The notes under the pieces were generated by a model. That model searched no databases and was not told where the DNA came from. It was given only the letters and a program-made list of their open reading frames with translations. This document shows, piece after piece, positions 1-9,501 of a DNA stretch of 64,000 bases (position 1 is the first letter of the stretch; every line of letters begins with the position of its first letter). The DNA is from a bacterium (lineage in GTDB: Bacteria; Pseudomonadota; Alphaproteobacteria; Rhodobacterales; Rhodobacteraceae), in NCBI GenBank assembly GCA_016124195.1, contig WGOE01000002.1:186001-250000 (forward strand). The letters are read 5' to 3'. Position numbers and translations under genes: made by a program.

Positions 1-162
1 AACGTCGTGATCCTGGTGCTGCTGGCGGCGCTGGTCCTGATGATCCGCCGCATGTGGCTGCAGTTCTGGGAGCGCCTGGTCGATCCTGCCGTGGCAGAGA
101 TCCAGGAGGCTGGTGACCGCACGCGGGGCTGGCTGTCGCGGCTCTTCGGCCGCAAGTCCTGA
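1..162 (+). CDS. C-terminal end of an unknown membrane protein (partial)
   Basis: The reading frame is open from the first base and stops with TGA at 160-162, leaving 53 residues; the 5' part lies outside the window. The visible part starts with a hydrophobic helix (NVVILVLLAALVLMI), followed by a basic, amphipathic tail that ends in RLFGRKS. This fits a membrane protein whose last helix is followed by a cytoplasmic positively charged tail. No family can be named from so short a piece. A GC hairpin at 186-208 follows the stop and could end its transcript. Confidence 0.6.
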   Translation, partial: NVVILVLLAALVLMIRRMWLQFWERLVDPAVAEIQEAGDRTRGWLSRLFGRKS

Positions 163-185
163 GGCGGGGACCTGCTCCAACGGCG

Positions 186-242
186 CCGGGGGACTTCACG
201 TCCCCCGGACCCCCCGTGGAGTATTTTCACAAAGAGCAATGG
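186..242 (+). repeat. Intergenic hairpin plus GAGTATT cassette, copy 1
   Basis: A 9-bp perfect hairpin (CCGGGGGAC 186-194, loop TTCAC, GTCCCCCGG 200-208) is followed by a C-run and the tail GGAGTATTTTCACAAAGAG, running on to 242. The same arrangement of GC hairpin, C-rich linker, GAGTATT and A-rich tail recurs in several intergenic spaces of this window. Here it sits just behind the stop of the partial first gene, so it probably acts as, or travels with, a transcription terminator. Confidence 0.6.
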
Positions 243-260
243 CAGGAAGGGGGCTTCCGG

Positions 261-310
261 CTTCATCCTGGCAGAAATACTCCGGGGGCTCGGGGGCAGC
301 GCCCCTGCCG
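261..310 (-). repeat. Intergenic hairpin plus GAGTATT cassette, copy 2 (inverted)
   Basis: Read on the minus strand this is a GC hairpin (GGGGC/GCCCC at 293-305) followed by GGAGTATTTCTGCCAGGATG. It faces copy 1 head to head, and it lies about 80 bases behind the pheT stop. The tail subtype (CTGCC-GGATGAA) is the one also seen at 24111-24133 and 26402-26423. Confidence 0.6.
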
Positions 311-387
311 GTTTGCCATGCGACCGGGCGCCTGCGGCGTAAGCCCGATGCCGGTGCCGCGCGATCCCGCTGGAACGCCGCCTTGCT

Positions 388-2796
388 TCAGCGCCGTAGC
401 GTGCCGCCCGTGGCTTTGCTGACCTTTTCCACGATCCTGGCCGAAACCGCCTCGATATCGGCATCGGTCAGGGTCTTGTCGCGCGGTTGCAGCCGGACGG
501 TCAGGGCGATGCTTTTCTTGCCCGCGCCCATCTGCGCTTCGGCCTTTTCGCCAGTGAATTGGTCGAAGACCTTCACGCTGTCGATCAAGACCTTGTCCGC
601 CCCCAAAGCCGCGTTGACGGCGGTCAGCGCCTCGACCTTCGCATCGACGACGAAGGCAAAATCGCGGTCGACCGCCTGCAGGTCTGACAGGGTGAGGGCG
701 GGGCGCGTCGGGGTCTTGACCTTGGGCTCGGGCACGGCGGCCACGGCAATGGTGAAGGCGACAGCGGGGCCCTTGACCCCCAAGGCCTGCAGGATGCGCG
801 GGTGGACCTCGCCAAAGCTCGCGAGCATGGTCGGTCCCAGTGCGATGGCGCCTGACCGGCCGGGGTGCCACCAGCTGCTGACCTTGCGATTGATCTGCAC
901 CCGGGCCGGCGCGCCAAGCGCGGACAGAACCGCTTCGGCATCGGCCTTGGCGTCAAAGACATCGACCGGGCGGCGGCTGGCGAAGGGGTCGCGCGGGGCG
1001 GTGGCGCCGACCAGAAGACCAGCGGCCTGCAGATGCTGCTCGCCCGGCTCGCCGCCCTGGAACGCGGGGCCGACCTCGAACAACGCCAGATCGGCAAAGC
1101 CGCGCGCCTGGTTGCGGGCCGCTGCGCGCAACAGGCCCGGCAGCAGGTCGGGGCGCATATGCGTCATCTCGGACGAGATCGGATTTTCAATCCTGACGGC
1201 GTTAGAGCCACCACCGAAGAGGCGCGCCGCCTCGGCGTCGATGAAGCTGTAGGTCACGCATTCGTTGTACCCCAGTGCCGCAATGGTGCGGCGGGCGGCA
1301 CGTTCGCGGACCTGCAGGGCGGTCAGGATCGGGCGCGGCATGCCGGTGTTGCTGCGCGGCAGGGGTCGCCCCTGCAGCCTTGTGAGCGAGGCGATGCGGG
1401 CGACCTCTTCCACCAGATCCGCCTCGCCCAGCACGTCCGGGCGCCACGAGGGCGGGCTGGCCATGTCTCCGTTCAGGGTGAAGCCCAGGGATTCCAGAGT
1501 CTTGCGCTGAACGGCCTCGGGGATGTCCATGCCGACCAGCCGGTTGAGCCGCGCCGGGTCCAGCCGGTAGGCGCGGGTCATGTCCAGCGGTGCGCCGTCC
1601 TGCACCACCTCGGATGCCTCGCCGCCGCACAGGTCAAGGATCATCTGCGTGGCCAGATCCAGCCCCGGCAGCGTGAAGGCCGGGTCCACCCCCCGTTCGA
1701 ACCGGTAGCGGGCATCCGAGTTGATCTTGAGCGCGCGGCCCGTCGCGGCCACAGTGATCGGGTCCCACCATGCGCTTTCGAGGAAAACCTCGGTCGTGGC
1801 CTCGGTGCAGCCCGAGGCCTCGCCCCCCATGATGCCGGCGAGCGATTCCACCCCGGCCGCGTCCGAGATCGCCATCATGCCGGGCCGCAGGCTATAGGTC
1901 TTGCCGTCGAGAGCCAGGAATTCCTCCCCGCCCGAGGCCGCATGGATCCGAAGCCCCCCCCGGACCTTGGCCGCATCAAACACATGCAGCGGGCGGTTCA
2001 GGCCATAGGTGAAGAAGTTGGTGATATCTACCAGCGCTGAGATCGGCCGCAGCCCGATGGCCTTCAGCCGCTGCTGCAGCCAGGCCGGCGAGGCGCCGTT
2101 CGTCACACCGCGGATCAGCCGGCCGGCAAAATGCGGGCAACCCTTGGCCTTCAGATCCGCATCGATCGCAACCCCGATGGGCGAGGCGAACTTGCCCGCA
2201 ATCGCAGGAACCTCCAGCGGTTTCAGCGTGCCAAGGCCGCGCGCGGCCAGATCGCGGGCCACGCCACGCACGCCAAGCGCGTCGGGACGGTTCGGGGTGA
2301 TCTTGATATGGATCATCGGATCGACGCTGCCCGGACGGTTGGCGGCCAGCCAGTCCACGAACTTCTCACCCACCTCGCCCGAGGGCAGTTCGATGATGCC
2401 GTCATGTTCGTCCGACAGTTCCAGCTCGCGCTCGGACGCCATCATGCCGTGGCTTTCAACGCCCCGGATCTTGCCGATCCCCAGCGTCACGTCGAGGCCG
2501 GGCACATAGTCGCCGGGCTTGCAGAGCACGACCGTAATGCCCGCGCGGGCGTTGGGGGCGCCGCAGACGATCTGCTTTTCGCCGTCGTCGGTCAGCACGG
2601 TACAGACCCGCAGCTTGTCGGCGTCGGGGTGCTTTTCGGCATGCAAGACACGGGCCAGCGTGAAGGGGGCCAGGCGGCCGGCGGGGTTCACCACCTCTTC
2701 CACCTCGAGCCCGAGGTCGGTCAGCGCCTCGGTGATCGCATCGAGCGAGGCGGTGGTATCGAGATGATCCTTGAGCCAGGACAGCGTGAACTTCAT
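388..2796 (-). CDS. pheT: Phenylalanyl-tRNA synthetase beta subunit
   Basis: PheT is the large subunit of the alpha2-beta2 enzyme that charges tRNA-Phe in the cytoplasm. The 802-residue product has the full domain order: an EMAP-like tRNA-binding domain (about 39-150), B3/B4 editing domain (about 215-380, with HFAGRLIRGV and ALVDITNFFTYG), B5 (about 405-475), the catalytic-like core, and a C-terminal anticodon-binding FDX-ACB domain (about 708-801, SDLQAVDRDFAFVV). I chose the ATG at 2796 because it gives the family start MKFTLSWLKDHL and has AAGGGGG just upstream; an in-frame ATG 27 codons earlier would add an unrelated tail. pheS lies upstream on the same strand, 298 bases away, so the two may be co-transcribed. 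Confidence 0.97.
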   Translation of the reverse strand: MKFTLSWLKDHLDTTASLDAITEALTDLGLEVEEVVNPAGRLAPFTLARVLHAEKHPDADKLRVCTVLTDDGEKQIVCGAPNARAGITVVLCKPGDYVPGLDVTLGIGKIRGVESHGMMASERELELSDEHDGIIELPSGEVGEKFVDWLAANRPGSVDPMIHIKITPNRPDALGVRGVARDLAARGLGTLKPLEVPAIAGKFASPIGVAIDADLKAKGCPHFAGRLIRGVTNGASPAWLQQRLKAIGLRPISALVDITNFFTYGLNRPLHVFDAAKVRGGLRIHAASGGEEFLALDGKTYSLRPGMMAISDAAGVESLAGIMGGEASGCTEATTEVFLESAWWDPITVAATGRALKINSDARYRFERGVDPAFTLPGLDLATQMILDLCGGEASEVVQDGAPLDMTRAYRLDPARLNRLVGMDIPEAVQRKTLESLGFTLNGDMASPPSWRPDVLGEADLVEEVARIASLTRLQGRPLPRSNTGMPRPILTALQVRERAARRTIAALGYNECVTYSFIDAEAARLFGGGSNAVRIENPISSEMTHMRPDLLPGLLRAAARNQARGFADLALFEVGPAFQGGEPGEQHLQAAGLLVGATAPRDPFASRRPVDVFDAKADAEAVLSALGAPARVQINRKVSSWWHPGRSGAIALGPTMLASFGEVHPRILQALGVKGPAVAFTIAVAAVPEPKVKTPTRPALTLSDLQAVDRDFAFVVDAKVEALTAVNAALGADKVLIDSVKVFDQFTGEKAEAQMGAGKKSIALTVRLQPRDKTLTDADIEAVSARIVEKVSKATGGTLRR

Positions 2797-2928
2797 CGTA
2801 AGGCCCCCTTGTGCAACCGATGGCGCAATAACGCATTGCGGGCCCAAGGGAAAGCGTTTCGCTTGAGGAAACGGCATGTTGCCTGCAGGGGGGGGCGCTT
2901 TGTCCGGGCTTTTGCGCTAAGGCGGGGC

Positions 2929-3051
2929 ATGGACAGCATCTGCGACGTGCCAAAGGACCTGCCCCGGCGCCACCCTTATCGGTCGGCGGTGCTGATCGGC
3001 GTGGCGCTTATCCTGATGGCCTTGGCCTGCAACGGCGGTCTGCCGCGCTAG
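2929..3051 (+). CDS. Possible 40-residue small membrane protein between pheS and pheT
   Basis: An ATG preceded by AAGGCGGGG opens a 40-codon frame on the strand opposite to pheS and pheT, filling most of the gap between them. The product has a polar N-terminus (MDSICDVPKDLPRRHPYR) and one hydrophobic helix (SAVLIGVALILMALAC), ending in NGGLPR. The helix ends at a cysteine, but the residues before it are a poor lipobox. I do not recognise a family. It could equally be chance coding in a GC-rich spacer, so this is a weak call. Confidence 0.3.
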   Translation: MDSICDVPKDLPRRHPYRSAVLIGVALILMALACNGGLPR

Positions 3052-3094
3052 CCCCGGATCATCCCCACGGGCGAATCGAGCCGGCGGACAGGTC

Positions 3095-4177
3095 CTACCG
3101 GCTCAACCCGCCGACAAGATCGGGCATGTCCAGCGCGGCAAAGCCATAGTGCCGCAGCCAGCGCAGGTCGGATTCAAAGAAGGCGCGCAGGTCGGGGATG
3201 CCATATTTCAACATGGCGATGCGGTCGATCCCCATCCCGAAGGCGAAACCTTGCCATTTTTCCGGATCGACGCCGGCAGAGGCCAGAACCTTGGGATGGA
3301 CCATGCCGGAGCCCAGAATCTCGAGCCAGCTGTCGCCCTGACCGATCTTCAATTGGCCGCCTTCCCAGGAACAGCGGATGTCGACCTCGGCCGAAGGTTC
3401 CGTGAAAGGGAAATGCGAGGCGCGGAAGCGCAGTTCGACCGAAGGCACCTCGAAAAAGGCGCGGCAGAATTCCTCCAGCGTCCATTTCAGATTGGCCATC
3501 GAGATATCGCGGTCGATGGCAAGACCCTCGACCTGGTGGAACATCGGCGCATGGGTCTGGTCCATGTCCATCCGGTAGACGCGGCCGGGGGCAATCACCC
3601 GGATCGGTGCGCCTTGCGCGGCCATGGCGCGGATCTGCACCGGCGAGGTATGGGTGCGCAACACATGCGGCGGGCGCGGATCATCCGCGGCGCGGGCCAT
3701 GAAGAAGGTGTCGTGTTCCTGCCGGGCGGGGTGCTCGGGCGGGATGTTCAGCGCATCGAAATTGTACCAGTCGCTTTCGATCTGCGGCCCCTCGGCCACC
3801 GCAAAGCCCATGTCGCCGAAGATCGCGGTCAGCTCTTCCATCACCTGAGACACCGGATGGATCGTGCCGCGCGGACGCGGGCGGCCGGGCAGCGTGACGT
3901 CCAGCCATTCCGAGCGCAGCCTTTCGTCCAGCGCAGCATCGGCCAGACCGGCCTTGCGGGCGCGCAGGGCGGCGTCGATCTCATCCTTGACAAGGTTCAG
4001 GCTGGCGCCGGCGGCCTTGCGTTCATCGGGCGCCATCTTGCCCAGCGTCGCCATCAGGGCCGAAACCTCGCCCTTCTTGCCAAGGGCGGCCAGCCGCACC
4101 TCTTCCAGCGCGGATTCATCGGCAGCGGCCGCCACGGCGGTCAGATATTTGGCTTTCAGCGTGTCGAGGCCGTCCAT
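3095..4177 (-). CDS. pheS: Phenylalanyl-tRNA synthetase alpha subunit
   Basis: PheS is the catalytic subunit of phenylalanyl-tRNA synthetase. The 360-residue product has an N-terminal coiled-coil arm (residues 1-90) and a class II core with [17 protein letters not shown] (motif 2 region) and [18 protein letters not shown] (motif 3, ATP binding). The ATG at 4177 has a strong AGGAG site and gives the family start [12 protein letters not shown]; the open frame continues upstream only as low-complexity coding without family similarity. It leads the probable pheS-pheT unit and diverges from the MFS gene to its right. Confidence 0.97.
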   Translation of the reverse strand: MDGLDTLKAKYLTAVAAAADESALEEVRLAALGKKGEVSALMATLGKMAPDERKAAGASLNLVKDEIDAALRARKAGLADAALDERLRSEWLDVTLPGRPRPRGTIHPVSQVMEELTAIFGDMGFAVAEGPQIESDWYNFDALNIPPEHPARQEHDTFFMARAADDPRPPHVLRTHTSPVQIRAMAAQGAPIRVIAPGRVYRMDMDQTHAPMFHQVEGLAIDRDISMANLKWTLEEFCRAFFEVPSVELRFRASHFPFTEPSAEVDIRCSWEGGQLKIGQGDSWLEILGSGMVHPKVLASAGVDPEKWQGFAFGMGIDRIAMLKYGIPDLRAFFESDLRWLRHYGFAALDMPDLVGGLSR

Positions 4178-4311
4178 ATCCGTCTCCTCAGGTTCGGCCC
4201 TTCTGCTAGCGATAGTGGGGCCGCTATGCAAGAGCGGGGGGTTGCGTGGGGCGGATCCATGGCTTAGCCCTGTGGGCCGGCCCGGGGGACACGCCGGAGG
4301 CTTCGGCGCGA

Positions 4312-4336
4312 GTATGGGCAGATTGCCCATCCTACC
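4312..4336 (-). repeat. Palindromic intergenic repeat, copy 1
   Basis: On the minus strand this reads GGTAG followed by GATGGGCAATCTGCCCAT, a near-perfect palindrome with arms ATGGGCA/TGCCCAT (4314-4330) around a 3-base centre. The same sequence recurs at 11152-11172 and 30147-30169, always outside genes. Copies 1 and 3 are identical over 23 bases. It lies between the divergent pheS and MFS genes. Confidence 0.75.
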
Positions 4337-4408
4337 CAGACCCGCGGTCCGGAATCGTGGCGGGCGGTTGGTCCCCGATGCGGACTGCAGGCAAAGGAGC
4401 GTTTTGGC

Positions 4409-5608
4409 ATGAGCGTGATCGAGGCCCCTCTGGTGCGGGTGCCGGTCTGGGTTCTGGGCGCGCTGACGCTGACCGGATCGCTGGCCATGCATATCTTCGT
4501 GCCGGCCTTGCCGGGCGCCGCGGCCGAGTTCGGCGCCTCGACCGCGCAGATGGAGATGACGATCTCGGTCTATATCCTGGGCATGGCGCTGGGGCAGCTG
4601 GTCTATGGTCCGCTTAGCGACCATTTCGGGCGCAGACCTGTGCTGATGGCGGCCCTGAGCCTCTATTGTCTGGCCGGGATTGCCTGCTATCTTGCGCCGG
4701 GTCTGAACCTGTTGATCGCGGCCCGCCTGTTTCAGGCCTTTGGCGGTTGCGCGGGGCTGGTGCTTGGGCGGGCGATCCTGCGCGACACCTCGACCCCGGC
4801 AGAGATCGCAAGCCGGCTGGCGGTTCTGACGATGATCATGGTGGTCGGGCCCTCGCTCGCGCCGCTCGTCGGCGGGCTGGTCGTGCAGTTCTACGGCTGG
4901 CGGACGATCTATCTTTTGCTGCTGCTGATCGGACTGGCCAATATGGCCAGCGTGGTCCTGCTGATCCCCGAGACGCGCCCCGACACGGGGACCTCGGTCC
5001 GTTTCACCCAAGGCATGCGCGCCCTTCTGCGTCGCAGCGATTTTCGGTGGCTGATGCTCGGCGGCGCTTGTGCCACAACGTCGATGTATGGCGTGATCAC
5101 GGCGGCGCCCTTCATCTTTGAACGCGACCTGCACCGGCCTGCGCATGAGGTCGGGCCCTGGCTCGCGCTGGTGGTGCTGGCGGTTGCGATGGGGAACTTT
5201 GTGATCCGGGCGACGGCGGGGCGGGTGTCCCTGGCCCTGATGCTGAGGGCGGCGAACTGGATGACGCTGGGGGCGGGGCTGGCTTTGCTGGCGGTGGTGC
5301 TGTTCGCGCCGCTGTCGGCGCCGGTCTTCATGGCGCCGGTCTTCGTCTTTTGCCTGGCCACCGGGGTGACGAGCCCGATTGCGACCTCGCAGGCGATGAA
5401 CGTGCTGCCGGAATATGCCGGGGCGGCGTCGGGGCTGTACGGATTTGTGCAGATGATGGTGGCCGCGCTTTGCACGACGGGCGTGGGCCTCGGGTCCGAT
5501 CCGGCCCTGTCGGCGGCGCTGGTGACGGCAGGGGTGGGTGCCGTGGCGATGGTGGCCTTCCGCATCGCGGCGCGGCAGAGGTTGCGGGTGCTGACCGCGC
5601 GCAACTGA
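4409..5608 (+). CDS. Bcr/CflA-type MFS drug exporter
   Basis: This 399-residue protein has the hydrophobic profile of a 12-helix major facilitator. Motif A ([11 protein letters not shown], residues 67-77) lies in the first cytoplasmic loop, and the N-terminus ([15 protein letters not shown]) resembles the Bcr/CflA drug-resistance branch. The expected role is proton-driven efflux of a small molecule across the inner membrane; the substrate cannot be read from sequence. The start at 4409 is preceded by AAAGGAG. It is a single-gene unit, ending at the bidirectional terminator shared with rplT. Confidence 0.85.
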   Translation: MSVIEAPLVRVPVWVLGALTLTGSLAMHIFVPALPGAAAEFGASTAQMEMTISVYILGMALGQLVYGPLSDHFGRRPVLMAALSLYCLAGIACYLAPGLNLLIAARLFQAFGGCAGLVLGRAILRDTSTPAEIASRLAVLTMIMVVGPSLAPLVGGLVVQFYGWRTIYLLLLLIGLANMASVVLLIPETRPDTGTSVRFTQGMRALLRRSDFRWLMLGGACATTSMYGVITAAPFIFERDLHRPAHEVGPWLALVVLAVAMGNFVIRATAGRVSLALMLRAANWMTLGAGLALLAVVLFAPLSAPVFMAPVFVFCLATGVTSPIATSQAMNVLPEYAGAASGLYGFVQMMVAALCTTGVGLGSDPALSAALVTAGVGAVAMVAFRIAARQRLRVLTARN

Positions 5609-5620
5609 GCGCCGAACATG

Positions 5621-5648
5621 AAAAAACCCCGCGCGAGGCGGGGTTTTT
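5621..5648. terminator. Bidirectional intrinsic terminator between MFS gene and rplT
   Basis: The sequence AAAAACCCCGC-GCGAG-GCGGGGTTTTT forms a strong GC stem with an A-run before it and a T-run after it, so it works on both strands. It lies between the convergent MFS gene and rplT. Confidence 0.9.
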
Positions 5649-5665
5649 CTGAACCTGGGCCAAGC

Positions 5666-6037
5666 TTAGGCCTGAGCGGGAAGTGCAGCCTTGGCTTGCG
5701 CAGCAATGGCGTTGAACGCCTCGGGCTCATGCACGGCCAGATCAGCGAGCACCTTGCGGTCCACCGTGATGCCGGCCTTGTTCAGACCGTCGATCAGGCG
5801 CGAATAGGTGAAGGCCGGATCGAACAGACGCACGGCGGCATTGATACGGGCGATCCACAGCACGCGGAACTGACGCTTGCGGGCCTTGCGGTCGCGGGTC
5901 GCGTATTGCTGGGCCTTGTCGACAGCCTGGGTGGCGGTCTTGAAGTTGGTCGAGCGGGCGGCATAGTAGCCAGCCGCCTTGGCGATCACCTTGCGGTGGC
6001 GGGCGTGCGTGACGACGCCGGATTTGACGCGGGACAT
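5666..6037 (-). CDS. rplT: Ribosomal protein bL20
   Basis: The 123-residue basic protein matches L20 throughout, with the N-terminal rRNA-binding extension ([18 protein letters not shown]) and the globular domain ([16 protein letters not shown]). It binds 23S rRNA early in large-subunit assembly. It follows rpmI on the same strand with 12 bases between them, the usual L35-L20 order. infC, which often leads this operon, is not in front of it here. Confidence 0.98.
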   Translation of the reverse strand: MSRVKSGVVTHARHRKVIAKAAGYYAARSTNFKTATQAVDKAQQYATRDRKARKRQFRVLWIARINAAVRLFDPAFTYSRLIDGLNKAGITVDRKVLADLAVHEPEAFNAIAAQAKAALPAQA

Positions 6038-6049
6038 CTCTGGCTCTCC

Positions 6050-6250
6050 TTAGCGGTTGTACGGCATGTATTTCTTGACGATCTTCTCATCGGACGCGTC
6101 GAGGATCATGGTCCCCGCCGAGTTCCGGACGAATTTCGCCGAGCGCTTGATCATGCCGTGACGCTTGCCTGCGGGGCCTGCGATCACATGGCCGTTGGCG
6201 GTGAAGCGGAAGCGCTTCTTGGCCGCCGACTTGGTCTTCATCTTGGGCAT
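6050..6250 (-). CDS. rpmI: Ribosomal protein bL35
   Basis: This is a 66-residue, highly basic protein of the 50S subunit, with the L35 signature [20 protein letters not shown] and the C-terminal KKYMPYNR. I start it at the ATG at 6250 because that gives the family N-terminus; the longer open frame upstream is not conserved-looking. It is co-transcribed with rplT, and a small membrane protein gene lies 117 bases upstream in the same direction. Confidence 0.97.
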   Translation of the reverse strand: MPKMKTKSAAKKRFRFTANGHVIAGPAGKRHGMIKRSAKFVRNSAGTMILDASDEKIVKKYMPYNR

Positions 6251-6367
6251 TTCCATCTCCGTGGTTGCAGGCACGACTCGGCATGCCACGTGGGCCGGCC
6301 GTGCGGGGTAGTCCGAGGTTCGGCGTATAGGGGCAGGCGCGCCGGGATGCAAGACGCCTTGGGCCGC

Positions 6368-6592
6368 TTACTTTGTCAGACGGCCCAGAACGCGCATGAA
6401 GACGTCGGGAATCTCTGCCAGCGTGTAGCCGCGCCCGTGGTTGTTGAGCGCCACGACGATCAGGACGCCGCCGATCAGCACCAGAATGGCACCTGTGCGC
6501 GGCACCGAGCCGTCGACCCAGGCCGATAGCAAAGTGGGCACGGCCATCAAGAGCGACAGCGTGCCCACAACGATCATCAGATCAGTATCCAT
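6368..6592 (-). CDS. Small conserved membrane protein, unknown function
   Basis: A 74-residue protein with two hydrophobic helices (LMIVVGTLSLLMAVPTLLSAW and TGAILVLIGGVLIVVAL) and a short soluble tail (YTLAEIPDVFMRVLGRLTK). I do not recognise a named family. Its place between pyk and rpmI-rplT on the same strand looks like an arrangement I associate with Rhodobacteraceae genomes, which suggests it is a real gene rather than chance. Position in the membrane is clear; the function is not. Confidence 0.7.
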   Translation of the reverse strand: MDTDLMIVVGTLSLLMAVPTLLSAWVDGSVPRTGAILVLIGGVLIVVALNNHGRGYTLAEIPDVFMRVLGRLTK

Positions 6593-6651
6593 GATGTCCC
6601 CGGGTCATCCCGCAAGCGCCCGCGGTTGAGCCCGCAGGCGCCTGCGAATGA

Positions 6652-8097
6652 TTATTCAGGATCGACCCGTGAAATCAACCTTTCATCGCAAGGCGCCACT
6701 CGCAGCACGTTGGTTGTGCCTTTTACGTTGAAGGGCAGGCCGGCGGTCAGCACGATCATGTCCTCGACCCCGGCAAAGCCCTCGACCCGCGCGGCCTTGA
6801 CGGCGGCCAGAACCGCGCCTTTCAGCCGGATCTGCGGTTCGCAGATCACGCAGTGCAGCCCCCAGGTCAGCGCGAGGCGGCGGGCGGTCGACATCAGCGG
6901 GGTCAGCGCGATGATCGGCACGCGCGGCCTTTCGCGTGACACCAGCGCCGCGGTGGTGCCGGTCTGGCTGAACGAGGCGATGGCCTTGATGTTGGTCGCC
7001 TCGGCAATCTCGCGCGCGGCGGCCACGATGCCGTCGGCGATCGTCTCGCGGCGGATGTTGCGGCTGGCCTCGATCACCTGGCGGTAGGTCGGGTCCTTTT
7101 CGACCGAGATGGCGACGTTGTTCATCGTCGTCACCGCCTCGATCGGATATTTGCCGGCGGCCGATTCGGCCGACAGCATGACGGCGTCGGCGCCTTCGTA
7201 GATCGCGGTGGCGACGTCCGAAACCTCGGCCCGGGTCGGCACCGGCGCCTCGATCATCGATTCGAGCATCTGGGTCGCCACGATCACCGGCTTGGCCGCG
7301 GCACGGGCGCCGCGGATCAGGCGCTTCTGGATCGGCGGCACGGTGTAGACCGGCAGTTCCACGCCAAGGTCGCCGCGCGCGACCATGATGCCATCCGAGA
7401 CCTGCAGGATCGCGTCATAGGCTTTGACAGCGGCGGGTTTTTCGATCTTGGCGAGGATAGCGGCACGGCCCCGGGCCAAACCACGTGCCTCGATCACATC
7501 CTCGGGCCGCTGCACGAAGGACAGCGCCAGCCAGTCCACGCCCAGTTCGCAGGCAAACTCCAGATCGACCCGGTCCTTTTCCGACAGCGCCGCCACCGGC
7601 AAGAGAACGTCGGGTACGTTGACGCCCTTGCGGTTGGAAATGGTGCCGCCCACGGTGACAGTGCAATCGGCGAAGTCCTTGCCGCAGTCTTCGACCTTGA
7701 GACGGATCTTGCCGTCATTGACCAGAAGCGAGGCGCCGGGCTCCAGCGCCTCGAAAATCTCGGGGTGGGGCAGTTGCACGCGGGTCGCATCGCCGGGAGC
7801 CGAGGCGAGGTCCATGCGGAATTTGGCGCCCTCGGCCAGCTCTTCCGCGCCATTGCCGAAGGTGCCGACGCGCAGTTTCGGGCCTTGCAGGTCGGCTAGA
7901 ATGCAGATCGGGCGACCGGTGTCGGCCTCGACCTGGCGGATGATGACATGACGGGCGCGGATGTCGTCATGGGTCCCGTGGCTCATGTTCAGGCGGAACA
8001 CGTCGGCTCCGGCCTCGAACAGGGCGCGGATGGTGGCGTAGTCGCTGGAAGCGGGGCCGAGCGTGGCCACGATCTTTACGTTCCGAAGGCGTCTCAT
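6652..8097 (-). CDS. pyk: Pyruvate kinase
   Basis: Pyruvate kinase converts phosphoenolpyruvate and ADP to pyruvate and ATP, the last step of glycolysis or the Entner-Doudoroff route. The 481-residue protein shows the N-terminal KIVATLGPAS, the active-site segment AILAKIEKPAAV (216-221 carry the catalytic Lys and metal-binding Glu) and MVARGDLGVELP (238-249), then the C-terminal allosteric domain. The length is normal. It starts a minus-strand run with the small membrane protein 59 bases downstream; a GC stem without a T-run lies in that gap (about 6612-6645). Confidence 0.97.
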   Translation of the reverse strand: MRRLRNVKIVATLGPASSDYATIRALFEAGADVFRLNMSHGTHDDIRARHVIIRQVEADTGRPICILADLQGPKLRVGTFGNGAEELAEGAKFRMDLASAPGDATRVQLPHPEIFEALEPGASLLVNDGKIRLKVEDCGKDFADCTVTVGGTISNRKGVNVPDVLLPVAALSEKDRVDLEFACELGVDWLALSFVQRPEDVIEARGLARGRAAILAKIEKPAAVKAYDAILQVSDGIMVARGDLGVELPVYTVPPIQKRLIRGARAAAKPVIVATQMLESMIEAPVPTRAEVSDVATAIYEGADAVMLSAESAAGKYPIEAVTTMNNVAISVEKDPTYRQVIEASRNIRRETIADGIVAAAREIAEATNIKAIASFSQTGTTAALVSRERPRVPIIALTPLMSTARRLALTWGLHCVICEPQIRLKGAVLAAVKAARVEGFAGVEDMIVLTAGLPFNVKGTTNVLRVAPCDERLISRVDPE

Positions 8098-8330
8098 GCC
8101 TTGATCCTTTTCGTCGTTCAGGGTGACGGTGGGCCGCCGGTCTTATGGCCCAATTGGGACCGAGGAGCAACAATGCCCTGCATCGCGTGGCGGCAAGGAA
8201 TCATAAAAGAGCGAATAAGTGATCACGAGCGCCCAGACCCTGCACAAAACGCCGATCCGGCGCAGGACGAGGTCGCGAGGATTCCCTTTTGCGCCGCCGC
8301 TTGCTATCACCCATGGCAAGGAGAGTGCGC

Positions 8331-9074
8331 ATGACCCCATTTCACGTCTTTGGCCCCGATCGGCCCGGCCGTTGGCTGGTGACCTGCGATCACGCCACCA
8401 ACCGGGTGCCGGCCGATATAAGCAGCGGCGATCTGGGCATCGCCCCCGAGGACATGGCCCGCCACATCGCCTGGGATGTGGGTGCGCAGGGCGTGGCAGA
8501 GGTTCTGGGCGCGGCTCTGGACAGTCCGGTCATCTGCAGCGATTTCAGCCGGCTGGTGATCGATCCCAACCGGGGCGAAGAGGATCCGACGCTGGTCATG
8601 CAGCTTTACGATGGCACGATCATCCCCGGCAATGCCCGCGTCACGCCGGCCGAGGTTGAACGGCGGCTGGACACGCTCTACCGGCCCTATCATGCGGCGC
8701 TGGCCGGGCTTGCGGCGCGGCGGGATGATACGGTCATCCTGGCCGTGCATTCCTTCACCCCCTGTCTGCGCGGCCGGGCGCCAAGGCCCTGGCAGGTGGG
8801 CGTGCTTTACGCGCCCTGCGACGACAGGCTGTCGCGGCCCCTGATCGCAGAGCTTGCCGACCAGCCGGACCTTTGCGTCGGCGACAACGAACCCTATGCC
8901 GGCCATCTGCCCGGCGATGCGATCGACCGGCATGCCTTGCAGATGGGGCGGCTCAACACCTTGATCGAGGTCAGGAACGACCTCATCTGTGATGCCGGGG
9001 GGCAAAAGGCCTGGGGACTGCGTCTGGCGCCCCTTTTGACCCGGGCTCTGGAGGTTTGCGATGCAACTGGATGA
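8331..9074 (+). CDS. N-formylglutamate amidohydrolase family protein
   Basis: The 247-residue product belongs to the FGase family, which includes HutG (N-formylglutamate to glutamate and formate). The metal-site region VTCDHATNRVP near the N-terminus and the central VILAVHSFTPCLRGR are visible. No other histidine-degradation gene is nearby, so the substrate may differ; many alphaproteobacteria carry such stand-alone paralogues. The ATG at 8331 has GGAGAG upstream. The stop overlaps the start of the DUF1244 gene by 14 bases, so the two are translationally linked. Confidence 0.85.
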   Translation: MTPFHVFGPDRPGRWLVTCDHATNRVPADISSGDLGIAPEDMARHIAWDVGAQGVAEVLGAALDSPVICSDFSRLVIDPNRGEEDPTLVMQLYDGTIIPGNARVTPAEVERRLDTLYRPYHAALAGLAARRDDTVILAVHSFTPCLRGRAPRPWQVGVLYAPCDDRLSRPLIAELADQPDLCVGDNEPYAGHLPGDAIDRHALQMGRLNTLIEVRNDLICDAGGQKAWGLRLAPLLTRALEVCDATG

Positions 9075-9393
9075 CGAGACACGGCAAAAGCTGGAGGCGG
9101 CGGCCTTCCGCGCCCTGATGCACCACCTGCTGCAAGCGCGCCCCGATGTGCAGAACATCGACTTGATGAACCTCGCAGGCTTCTGCCGCAACTGTCTGAG
9201 CCGCTGGTACAACGAGGCGGCCACGGCGGAAGGCATCGCCATGACCAAGGAAGAGGCGCGCGAGATCGTCTATGGCATGCCCTATGCCGATTGGGTGGCG
9301 CAGAACCAGACCGCTGCCGATGCGGCCAAGCAGGCGGCGTTCCAGGTGGCCTATGCCGAAAACGTGCTGGGCAAGGGCAAGCCACAACCCTGA
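9061..9393 (+). CDS. DUF1244 family protein
   Basis: This 110-residue soluble protein matches the DUF1244 family of alpha- and gammaproteobacteria, with the conserved core GFCRNCLSRWY (about 41-51) and YADWVAQNQ. The two cysteines in CRNC could bind a metal or form a disulfide, but the function is not known. It starts inside the 3' end of the N-formylglutamate amidohydrolase gene behind a GGAGG site. A shared messenger is therefore nearly certain, which hints at a linked role. Confidence 0.85.
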   Translation: MQLDDETRQKLEAAAFRALMHHLLQARPDVQNIDLMNLAGFCRNCLSRWYNEAATAEGIAMTKEEAREIVYGMPYADWVAQNQTAADAAKQAAFQVAYAENVLGKGKPQP

Positions 9394-9501
9394 GCCTCGC
9401 GTTCTGTCCGCGATTTCGCCAGCAATCACGCCGACTTGCGTGGAGGCGTGCCGCGTCTTGCGCTAACGAGGCGGCAGGACAGCAACGCAGGGACGGTTTT
9501 T

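Noticed and set aside
4178-5146. Long N-terminal extension of pheS on the minus strand
   Set aside because: The extension runs antisense to the MFS gene and is low-complexity; the ATG at 4177 has a strong binding site and gives the family start.
6653-7087. Plus-strand frames across pyk
   Set aside because: They are shadows of pyk codons; pyk itself is complete with all active-site motifs.
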